Positions 1 through 5,063 of a DNA stretch of 5,063 nt are shown one piece after another. The stretch is from Gp6-AA40 sp046765795 (GTDB lineage: Bacteria > Acidobacteriota > Vicinamibacteria > Vicinamibacterales > UBA2999), in assembly GCA_046765795.1 (NCBI GenBank), contig JBKPRH010000110.1, forward strand, positions 1 through 5,063, in the 5' to 3' direction. The position numbers were made by a program, and so were the translations under genes. Every line of letters starts with the position of its first letter. Position 1 is the first letter of the stretch. The notes below the pieces were generated by a model. That model was not told the DNA's origin and did no database searches. It saw nothing but the letters and a program-made list of their open reading frames with translations.

Positions 1-1154
1 CCCTGCAGGAGTAGGCCCCACGCCGGCACCTTGTGCTCGTTCAGCGTGCCCGCCCGTTGGAACCAGACGCCGTCGCGCGCCATCGCGTAATAGGCGCGCG
101 CACCGGCCATGATCAGACCGTTGTTGCAGCCGAAGGTCGAGATCATGATGCCAACGGCCATGATCATCGCGCCGAGGCCGGGAATGATCGCTTCGAGCGA
201 GGCCGACGCGACTCGATCCGAAGGCGCCTGTTGAATCGCCTCGAAGGGCAGCGTGACGAGATAAGCGAGGTTGGCCAGCAGATACAGCGAGATGACGATG
301 AACGTGCCGAGCGCGAGGGCGAGCGGGATGTTTCTGCGAGGCTCCTTCACCTCACCGGCCGTAAACGTGATGTTGTTCCAGGCGTCGGCGGAGAAGAGTG
401 AGCCGACCTGGGCGATGCACAGCGCGATGAACATGCCGTAAGTCGTCGTCGCATCCAGGCCCGGCGCCAGCGGCACCGCGCCGCGCGGCGTCCAGAGATC
501 GCCGAGATTCGCGCTGACCGCTTGCGGATTCCACCCAATGAGTAAGCCCGCACCAATGAGGGCGATGAGCGCACCCGTCTTCGTGGTCGTGAAGACGTTC
601 TGAATGACTTTGCCCCAGTCGAGTCCTCGCGTGTTGGTCCACGTCAACAGCACGACGAGCAGAATGCCGAGAAGCTGCACCGTCGAGAGCGAGACTGCGT
701 AGCCCGCGGACAGATGAATCGGGCGAATGAGGTAGTGGTCTTCGGCGAACCACGGAATGAGCACGCCGGTGTATCGTGCGAAGCCGACCGCGACCGCCGC
801 GATCGTGCCGGTCTGAATCACCATGAAGAGCGTCCAGCCGTAGAGGAATCCCCATAGTGGCGAGAACGCTTCCCGCAGGTAAACGTACTGTCCACCGGCC
901 CGCGGCATCATCGCCGCCAGCTCGCCGTAGGACAGGGCGGCTGCCAGCGTCAACACGCCGGTGACGATCCACGCCGTGAGCAGAAGACCTGGGCTTCCGG
1001 TCTGCCTTCCCATCTCGGCAGACACGAGGAAGATGCCGGACCCAATCATGGACCCGACGACGACCATCGTGGACGCGTAGAGTCCAAGCCCGCGCTTGAA
1101 CTCCGTATCTAACTGAACGGCGGTTGAAGTCGCAACGGATGACGTGGATGACAT
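1..1154 (-). CDS. APC-superfamily amino acid permease (LAT-like), C-terminus cut by window edge
   Basis: Inner-membrane amino acid transporter. It reads from ATG at 1154 without a stop to the left edge, giving 384 residues; family members usually have about 440-500, so the last two or three helices are outside the window. Visible family signatures are GSMIGSGIF (residues 34-42), the unwound TM1 that binds the substrate backbone; a YGELAAMMPRAGGQYVY segment (76-92) after TM2; SADAWNN (255-261) in TM6 followed by GEVKEPRRNIP (267-277); and FGCNNGLIMAGARAYYAMAR (341-360) in TM8. Hydrophobic helices fall near 26-45, 57-75, 98-125, 157-172, 186-207, 238-255, 278-302, 325-350 and from 378. The chosen start precedes a 20-residue cytoplasmic tail; the next ATG lies inside TM1. 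The region just upstream reads GGGGG 6 nt before the ATG, a weak Shine-Dalgarno inside a hairpin. The L-type/SteT-like subfamily is my best guess; substrate and uniport-versus-exchange mode cannot be read from the sequence. Confidence 0.93.
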   Translation of the reverse strand, partial: MSSTSSVATSTAVQLDTEFKRGLGLYASTMVVVGSMIGSGIFLVSAEMGRQTGSPGLLLTAWIVTGVLTLAAALSYGELAAMMPRAGGQYVYLREAFSPLWGFLYGWTLFMVIQTGTIAAVAVGFARYTGVLIPWFAEDHYLIRPIHLSAGYAVSLSTVQLLGILLVVLLTWTNTRGLDWGKVIQNVFTTTKTGALIALIGAGLLIGWNPQAVSANLGDLWTPRGAVPLAPGLDATTTYGMFIALCIAQVGSLFSADAWNNITFTAGEVKEPRRNIPLALALGTFIVISLYLLANLAYLVTLPFEAIQQAPSDRVASASLEAIIPGLGAMIMAVGIMISTFGCNNGLIMAGARAYYAMARDGVWFQRAGTLNEHKVPAWGLLLQ

Positions 1155-1159
1155 TTGGT

Positions 1160-1201
1160 GCCCCCGATACTACACCGGTGGGGCAGTGTAGTTTCGGGGG
1201 C
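1160..1201 (-). promoter_or_regulatory. GC-rich hairpin between receptor and permease genes
   Basis: An inverted repeat pairs 1160-1175 with 1186-1201, giving 15 pairs out of 16 (one T/T mismatch, 1168 against 1193) around a 10-nt loop. On the minus-strand transcript it lies 21 nt after the receptor stop and ends 5 nt before the permease ATG. The GGGGG that is the only Shine-Dalgarno-like run for the permease (1161-1165) is buried in the stem. No T-run follows on either strand, so a classical intrinsic terminator is not supported. Possible roles are a 3'-end stabilising or processing hairpin for the receptor mRNA, control of permease translation, or a protein-binding dyad: TACTACAC at 1168-1175 faces GTGTAGT at 1186-1192, and a perfect 8-bp palindrome CACCGGTG sits at 1173-1180. 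Confidence 0.7.
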
Positions 1202-1222
1202 GGCGGGCGACGCTGACGCGAC

Positions 1223-4183
1223 TCAGAACGTCAGTCTTGCTCCCAGTCTGATCTCGCGCGGCGCCTGGAACTGCGGCGGCTTGCCAGGCAACACTTGCGT
1301 GACCGGCGATCCGAAATCAGGGTTGATCGTTGCGCCTGTGAGCTGCGTCCACTGGTCGTACGCGATCGTCGTCCTCTCATCGAAGAGGTTGAAGATGTCG
1401 CCAATCAACGTCAGGTGAACGGAGCCACTGAACGGCACGCGATATGACGCCTGCATATCGACACGGCTGATGACGGGCGTCCGGGTTCTAAAGCCATCGA
1501 TCGTTTGGAAACCCGAACCTCGCGCCGCCTCAGGAATTTCGCCGCCTGTTGAATAGTTGGGATTCGCGGCAAGCGGCGTCAGCGGTGCGCCTGACGAGAC
1601 ATTGAGGCCTCCACCGAGGTTCAGACCAAACGGGAAGACATAGTTTCCAAACGCCTTGACCTGATGTGGACGATCGAGCGGAAGGATGCCGTTCGGATCG
1701 CCGAGGAATCGAATGTCACCTCGATACCCGAACTGCGGCACACCGATCGCGGTGTAGCTCGGGTCGTTGGTGGGGAAGTCGTACAACGACGTGATGCCCG
1801 GGTCAGACTGTCCGTTGTCGTCGCGGTAGAAGCCCTCGAAGTTGCCACGCAGCCGTGACCATCGGTAGGACGCGACCGCCGACCAGTTGTTGGACAACCG
1901 CCGGTTCAGCGTGACGTCAACGGCGTGATACCGATGCTCGGGATCCTGGAACGAGGCACCAAGGAACGCGGCGGTATCAAGAACCGGTGTCTTGCTGCTT
2001 GGATTGGTGAGAATGTACTCGACGCTCGAGAGGCCGGGCACTTCAAGGTCGTAAGCCACCATCGGCGCGTTCGCAACATCTTCGAGCACACGCCCGATGT
2101 TCCGATAGGTGTAGTGCACGCCTATGGTGGTCTGCGGCAGGACTTCGCGATCGACGCCCACCACCGCCTCGTTGACGTACGAGAGCTTGGCATTCGGATC
2201 GATCGTGTCGACGCTCGTCCCAGCGACGACGAAGTGGTTGGTGATCGACTGGCCGCTGTTCGGGTCAGTCGTCGTCACTCCGTTCGGAATGGGCTGCGTC
2301 AGGCTGGCGTCAAAGAAGTCGGCACGGCTGATGCCGTCGTCGGCCGACAGTGACCGCGCCGCGAGATCGTTGGGGATACGCGCGTAGTACCGTCCGTAAT
2401 TCCCAAAGAGCTTGGTGCGCCCGTCACCGGTCACGTCGTAGGTGGCGCCGATGCGAGGCGCCCAGTTGTTCTTCAGCGTGAAGTCCTTGACGATGTCGCC
2501 GTTCAGGGTTTCCTGCTCGTACCGGAGCCCGGGATTGACCGTCAAACGGTTGCCCACGCGCCAGGAGTCCTGGACGAAGAAGTTGGTGTAGCGCTGGGTG
2601 GTGTCGTGACCGGAGTTGAAGTTGGCGCGTGTCACACGATAGATCTGCCCGAAGGTCACATCGGGCAACACCGTGATCTGTGCGCCTGTCGCCGTCGTCC
2701 GTCCATCATTGGCGACGAACGTCGGCCCGGTGCGGTTATTGAGGGTGCTGTAATCAACGTCGTTGAATTCGACGCCATAGCGAAGCTGGTGGTTGCCCAG
2801 CACGTTGGTCGCCTTGGCCGAGTACTGATAGTTCAGGCTTCGGTTCTGTGCCTCGTAGAAACCGAGGCCACCACTCACCTGCGTCGGTGTCACCGTCTGG
2901 TTGGTGATCCTCCACAGATTCGCCGACGGTGTTTCCTCGAGCGTGTTGAGCGCGCGCGCGAAGTTGCCTTCAAGCAGGAAGTTGTTCCGGAACACGCCGT
3001 TGTAGCGGACCGTCTGGTTGTGACCACCATAGGTGAGCTCGCTGTACGACGAGGTATCGGGTACGAGGAGCGCCGAGGCGCGTTGCGGGCCGTTGTCACC
3101 CTTCGATGGATCGCCGAAGAACGACACGTCAAGACGATGGTCGTCGGTGGCCTGCCACGTGGCCTTTGCCGAGTAAGTCATCGAATTGCGCACACGTTCG
3201 ACGTCGCCCAGGCTGTCGAGAGGAAAACCGGCCGGCGCATGGTACAGCGTCACGTTCCTCGACGGGTTTATAGCGCCGAACGCGAACAGACGATCCTTGA
3301 CGATCGGCACGCCGGCTTCAACGCCGCCATCGAAATAGTGTGACCCGGTCGTCTGCACGCTGCCGTTGATGCTCTGAAACTGCATCCAGTCGCTCTCGAG
3401 ACTGTCAGGCCGCCCGTAGGCGAAGATCGCACCGTTGACGTTATTCGACCCGCTCTTCGTGATGACGTTCACCACACCGCCAGTCGCGTTGCCGAATTCA
3501 GCTTCGTAGCCGCCGGTCTTCACCTGCACTTCCTGGATGAAGTCGAACGGCGTGGCGTTGCCCAGCGATCCGAACACGATTGAGTACGAGCCGAGCGCGC
3601 CGTATCCCTGATTGGTGACGTTGACGCCGTCGATCACGTAATTGTTGTCGAGTCCGCTTCCGCCTGAGATCGACGGATTGTTCACACCAGCCGTGTTCGA
3701 GCTCGTCACGCCTGGAGCGAGATAGAGCGTCTGACTGACGTTCCGTCCGACCGGGATGTTCTGCAGCTGCTCGCTGGAGATGATCGCGCCTGTGGTGGTG
3801 CTGCGCGTATTGATCGTGTCTGGAGTGCTGCGGACCTCGACGGTCTCTGCCAAACCGCCGACCGTCATGGTCGCCGGAATGTTCACCGTCTGACCGAGGC
3901 TCACCACCACGCCCTCACGCGCGAAAGGAGTGAAGCCCTGGAGCTCAATGCGCAATGCGTACGTGCCAGGGGTGAGAAACGGAACGGTAAAGTTGCCGGT
4001 CCCATCAGTGACGGCTTGCTTGGCTCCTTGTGGGCCAGTCGCGGTGACGGTGGCGCCGGGCACTGGAAGTCCCTGCGAATCGACGACGCGTCCGGAGATG
4101 GTGCCGGTCGTCTCCTGGCCAAACCCCGCGTGTGAAATACCCAACGTGATCGCGACGACGAGAACAACAATGCGAGTACTCAT
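1223..4183 (-). CDS. TonB-dependent outer-membrane receptor with N-terminal carboxypeptidase-regulatory-like domain (Oar-like)
   Basis: Complete 986-residue outer-membrane transporter that would use TonB/ExbBD energy to import a large or scarce substrate. Residues 1-22 form a signal peptide (hydrophobic VVLVVAITLGI core, cleavage after A19 or before Q23). Residues 25-107 are a carboxypeptidase-regulatory-like/CnaB-type beta domain (TGTISGRVVDSQG, PVPGATVT, GTYALRIELQGF). A TonB-box-like ETVEV is at 113-117. The plug follows (about 118-250) with NNYVIDGVNVTNQ (180-192) and IQEVQVKTGGYEAEFGNATG (216-235). The barrel fills the rest: QDSWRVGNRLTVNPGLRYE (538-556), IFNLFDE (930-936), ending in LTF with the terminal Phe typical of barrels handled by the BAM machinery. 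The reading frame is open upstream to an ATG at 4414, but ATG 4183 has GAGG 8 nt upstream and begins the signal peptide, so it is chosen. Substrate unknown; Oar-like receptors are annotated broadly and many are uncharacterised. Confidence 0.95.
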   Translation of the reverse strand: MSTRIVVLVVAITLGISHAGFGQETTGTISGRVVDSQGLPVPGATVTATGPQGAKQAVTDGTGNFTVPFLTPGTYALRIELQGFTPFAREGVVVSLGQTVNIPATMTVGGLAETVEVRSTPDTINTRSTTTGAIISSEQLQNIPVGRNVSQTLYLAPGVTSSNTAGVNNPSISGGSGLDNNYVIDGVNVTNQGYGALGSYSIVFGSLGNATPFDFIQEVQVKTGGYEAEFGNATGGVVNVITKSGSNNVNGAIFAYGRPDSLESDWMQFQSINGSVQTTGSHYFDGGVEAGVPIVKDRLFAFGAINPSRNVTLYHAPAGFPLDSLGDVERVRNSMTYSAKATWQATDDHRLDVSFFGDPSKGDNGPQRASALLVPDTSSYSELTYGGHNQTVRYNGVFRNNFLLEGNFARALNTLEETPSANLWRITNQTVTPTQVSGGLGFYEAQNRSLNYQYSAKATNVLGNHQLRYGVEFNDVDYSTLNNRTGPTFVANDGRTTATGAQITVLPDVTFGQIYRVTRANFNSGHDTTQRYTNFFVQDSWRVGNRLTVNPGLRYEQETLNGDIVKDFTLKNNWAPRIGATYDVTGDGRTKLFGNYGRYYARIPNDLAARSLSADDGISRADFFDASLTQPIPNGVTTTDPNSGQSITNHFVVAGTSVDTIDPNAKLSYVNEAVVGVDREVLPQTTIGVHYTYRNIGRVLEDVANAPMVAYDLEVPGLSSVEYILTNPSSKTPVLDTAAFLGASFQDPEHRYHAVDVTLNRRLSNNWSAVASYRWSRLRGNFEGFYRDDNGQSDPGITSLYDFPTNDPSYTAIGVPQFGYRGDIRFLGDPNGILPLDRPHQVKAFGNYVFPFGLNLGGGLNVSSGAPLTPLAANPNYSTGGEIPEAARGSGFQTIDGFRTRTPVISRVDMQASYRVPFSGSVHLTLIGDIFNLFDERTTIAYDQWTQLTGATINPDFGSPVTQVLPGKPPQFQAPREIRLGARLTF

Positions 4184-4191
4184 GTCCTGAA

Positions 4192-4195
4192 CCTC
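4192..4195 (-). promoter_or_regulatory. Ribosome binding site of the TonB-dependent receptor
   Basis: The minus strand reads GAGG, then 8 nt, then ATG at 4183. This decides the start: the 77-codon upstream extension of the frame has no comparable site at its own ATG, is arginine-rich with no signal peptide, and would run into the divergent gene. Confidence 0.7.
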
Positions 4196-4201
4196 GGCGA
4201 A

Positions 4202-4260
4202 ACGTGGTCTCAATGCCGCATAAAACGATTTGAACGTCGATACAGGGGCATTGGCCACGT
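4202..4260 (-). promoter_or_regulatory. Two-part inverted repeat in the receptor leader
   Basis: Two arm pairs are exactly complementary: ACGTGG (4202-4207) with CCACGT (4255-4260), and CAATGCC (4211-4217) with GGCATTG (4247-4253). They enclose a 3-nt/1-nt internal loop and a 29-nt apical loop, 13 base pairs in total. In the receptor mRNA the hairpin would end 18 nt before the ATG and 6 nt before the GAGG ribosome binding site, a position where a folded leader could affect initiation. Its existence as RNA depends on the transcription start lying upstream (beyond 4260), which I cannot show. It matches no riboswitch class that I recognise. Confidence 0.5.
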
Positions 4261-4275
4261 AAGACGAGTGTCTTA
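4260..4275. promoter_or_regulatory. 16-bp dyad, candidate operator
   Basis: TAAGAC (4260-4265), 4-nt spacer GAGT, GTCTTA (4270-4275): perfect 6-bp arms. It lies 77 bp upstream of the receptor ATG and 138 bp upstream of the divergent gene's ATG, so a bound regulator could affect either promoter. The short spacing suits a dimeric helix-turn-helix repressor, but no regulator gene is in the window and no family is implied. Six-base arms can occur by chance. Confidence 0.35.
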
Positions 4276-4402
4276 GCGGTCCATGAGCGTTGGGTGATCG
4301 AGCGATGAACTTCGAGTAATGACCGTGACGCCTTCGTGACAGTAGATCAGGTGGGACGTCAGCCATGGCCGAAGGTACGCGTCCTGCACATGCGCGTCTG
4401 AC

Positions 4403-4408
4403 GGAGGG
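4403..4408 (+). promoter_or_regulatory. Ribosome binding site of the anchored protein
   Basis: GGAGGG ends 4 nt before ATG 4413, the strongest Shine-Dalgarno match in the window. It decides the start against an in-frame ATG at 4365, which has only a weak purine run upstream. The site sits mostly in the 5-nt loop of a possible small hairpin with TGACG at 4399-4403 and CGTCA at 4409-4413. Confidence 0.75.
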
Positions 4409-4412
4409 CGTC

Positions 4413-4931
4413 ATGGCTCAAGACTTCAAGAGGAAGGCCATCAGGCCGCCCGCCGGCGTTTTGCCTGACGGCATTCTCATCGGCGGTCTGGCAGCAGCCC
4501 TGCTGATCGTGTTGGGAGTGTTTGCCTATCGAATGATGACTCGTACGCCCGGGTCCGACCTCACCGCGGATCGCTCGGCGATCGAGCAGTCACAAGTGTC
4601 CGTCGACCGCGATCCTCATCCGAAGTTCCGGAGTACCAGCGCCGAGCTTCGACATAAGGGAGCCGGGGAAGATGCGGTGACCCGGCTGTCGGACCTCATG
4701 CAAAACAAGCGAGCCGTGTCAGGGCAGCGTGTCGAGCTGAAGAATGTGGAAGTCGAGTCGGCGAACGGAGACTCGTTCCGGATCAGGGAAGGCACGGACA
4801 CGATGGCCGTTGTTGGTCCGGCAGGAACGCCCGCGCTCAAAGGCGGCCAGCATGTCAGTCTGAGCGGGCGCGTCGAAGCGACCAGCGATGCGGTTCGCAT
4901 CAACGCGACAAGAGTAGAACTGAACAACTAG
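4413..4931 (+). CDS. Single-pass membrane-anchored protein with probable OB-like C-terminal domain, function unknown
   Basis: A 172-residue protein I cannot assign to a named family. A basic N-terminus (KRK at 6-8) precedes one hydrophobic helix at about 19-38 (GILIGGLAAALLIVLGVFAY), which has no obvious signal peptidase site, so a signal anchor with the C-terminus in the periplasm is likely. Residues 43-100 are polar and probably flexible or helical. Residues 103-170 alternate beta-like strands: SGQRVELKNVEVES, DSFRIRE, TMAVVG, GQHVSLSGRVE, AVRINATRVEL. This G-x-x-V-x-L ... F-x-I ... V-x-L-x-G-x-V pattern resembles small OB-fold domains. Anchor plus beta domain recalls the architecture of CcmE, but the CcmE haem-binding histidine motif is absent, so I do not propose that role. 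The start is set by GGAGGG at 4403-4408; an ATG 16 codons upstream is the alternative. It is transcribed away from the receptor gene, and its stop overlaps that of the next gene. Confidence 0.85.
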   Translation: MAQDFKRKAIRPPAGVLPDGILIGGLAAALLIVLGVFAYRMMTRTPGSDLTADRSAIEQSQVSVDRDPHPKFRSTSAELRHKGAGEDAVTRLSDLMQNKRAVSGQRVELKNVEVESANGDSFRIREGTDTMAVVGPAGTPALKGGQHVSLSGRVEATSDAVRINATRVELNN

Positions 4932-5063
4932 TCGGGCAGGTACGGGATCGTCTGTGGCCCTTGCGGCAGCACGCAGAGGGTCGAGCCATGTCCAGCGCGT
5001 CGCAACCTGTCGCGCACGGATGCTGCGATGTCGTCGATCGGAGTGAAGTGGGCGGCGCGAATC
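4928..5063 (-). CDS. C-terminal end of a LarA/lactate racemase-like protein, cut by window edge
   Basis: The minus strand is open from the right edge to a TAG at 4930-4928, giving the last 44 residues of a protein that starts outside the window. The tail reads as an amphipathic segment (DDIAASVRDRLRRAGHG, residues 10-26 of the fragment) followed by STLCVLPQGPQTIPYLPD. The terminal VLP-x-GP-x-TIPY pattern is, from memory, like the end of nickel-pincer-cofactor LarA-type racemase homologues (DUF2088 and its C-terminal domain). This is recognition from a short tail, and the metal- and cofactor-binding residues lie outside the window. The gene converges on the anchored-protein gene with overlapping stop codons. 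That the frame is coding is well supported by its composition; the family is tentative. Confidence 0.6.
   Translation of the reverse strand, partial: IRAAHFTPIDDIAASVRDRLRRAGHGSTLCVLPQGPQTIPYLPD

Larger units (their letters stand above)
4184..4412. other. Divergent intergenic region between receptor and anchored-protein genes
   Basis: These 229 bp separate two divergently transcribed genes, so promoters for both should lie here. I found no convincing -35/-10 pair on either strand and no sigma-54 GG-N10-GC type element. What it does hold is a two-part inverted repeat at 4202-4260, a 16-bp dyad at 4260-4275 that abuts it, and the ribosome binding sites of both genes. About 90 bp (4276-4364) show no structure I can name. 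Open frames crossing the region are not believed to be coding. Confidence 0.6.

Noticed and set aside
33..401. A 122-codon plus-strand frame at the left edge
   Set aside because: Antisense to the permease; low-complexity Arg/Asp/Glu/His composition.
352..972. A 206-codon minus-strand frame within the permease region
   Set aside because: It is out of frame with the permease, which has clear family motifs through the same stretch; the alternative product is Arg- and His-rich without hydrophobic helices.
1167..1195. TAGTAT (minus strand, 1172-1167) as a -10 box for the permease
   Set aside because: It matches the consensus at four of six positions, no acceptable -35 lies at the right distance, and the bases are explained by the inverted repeat.
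1160..1201. Reading the hairpin as a classical Rho-independent terminator
   Set aside because: There is no T-run after the stem on either strand, and the permease start codon follows within 5 nt.
1925..2353. A 142-codon plus-strand frame inside the receptor gene
   Set aside because: Antisense shadow of the barrel region, with no ribosome binding site or domain seen.
2606..3343. A 245-codon open frame on the plus strand inside the receptor gene
   Set aside because: It lies wholly antisense to a well-supported receptor with clear domains; its translation is rich in Arg, Val and His with no recognisable domain, as expected from the antisense of GC-rich coding sequence.
4230..4258. TTGAAC on the plus strand as a -35 box for the anchored-protein gene
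   Set aside because: No -10-like hexamer is found 16-18 nt downstream.
4616..4927. A 103-codon minus-strand frame opposite the anchored protein
   Set aside because: Ser/Arg/Pro-rich antisense translation; the plus-strand gene has a strong ribosome binding site, an anchor helix and beta-strand pattern.

Overview
The window looks like an ordinary chromosomal stretch from a GC-rich (roughly 60% GC by eye) Gram-negative-type bacterium. The best clue is the central gene. It encodes a TonB-dependent outer-membrane receptor with an N-terminal carboxypeptidase-regulatory-like domain (Oar-like), and its mature N-terminus and plug motifs are of the style that is heavily expanded in Acidobacteriota, for example Vicinamibacteria and Solibacter relatives. 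That placement is inference from protein style, not from a marker gene.

Layout from left to right: (1) 1-1154, minus strand: an APC-superfamily amino acid permease whose C-terminus runs off the left edge. (2) 1155-1222: a short gap holding a strong GC-rich hairpin. (3) 1223-4183, minus strand: a complete 986-residue TonB-dependent receptor with signal peptide, regulatory-like domain, plug and barrel. (4) 4184-4412: a divergent intergenic region holding the receptor's ribosome binding site, a two-part inverted repeat in its leader and a 16-bp dyad. (5) 4413-4931, plus strand: a small single-pass membrane-anchored protein with a probable OB-like beta domain, function unknown. (6) 4928-5063, minus strand: the last 44 codons of a gene entering from the right, with a tail resembling the LarA/lactate racemase family. 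Its stop codon overlaps the stop of the anchored protein.

The receptor and permease are co-directional, 68 bp apart, with the receptor upstream. They could share a transcript, pairing import of a compound across the outer membrane with amino acid transport across the inner membrane, but the substrate is not visible in the sequence. The 68-bp hairpin region could separate their expression or control translation of the permease.

I do not see a clearly new biological system here. The items most worth checking are the hairpin covering the permease ribosome binding region, the inverted-repeat leader of the receptor, the dyad next to it, and the unassigned anchored protein. No RNA genes, mobile elements, CRISPR arrays or clear sigma-70 promoters were recognised.
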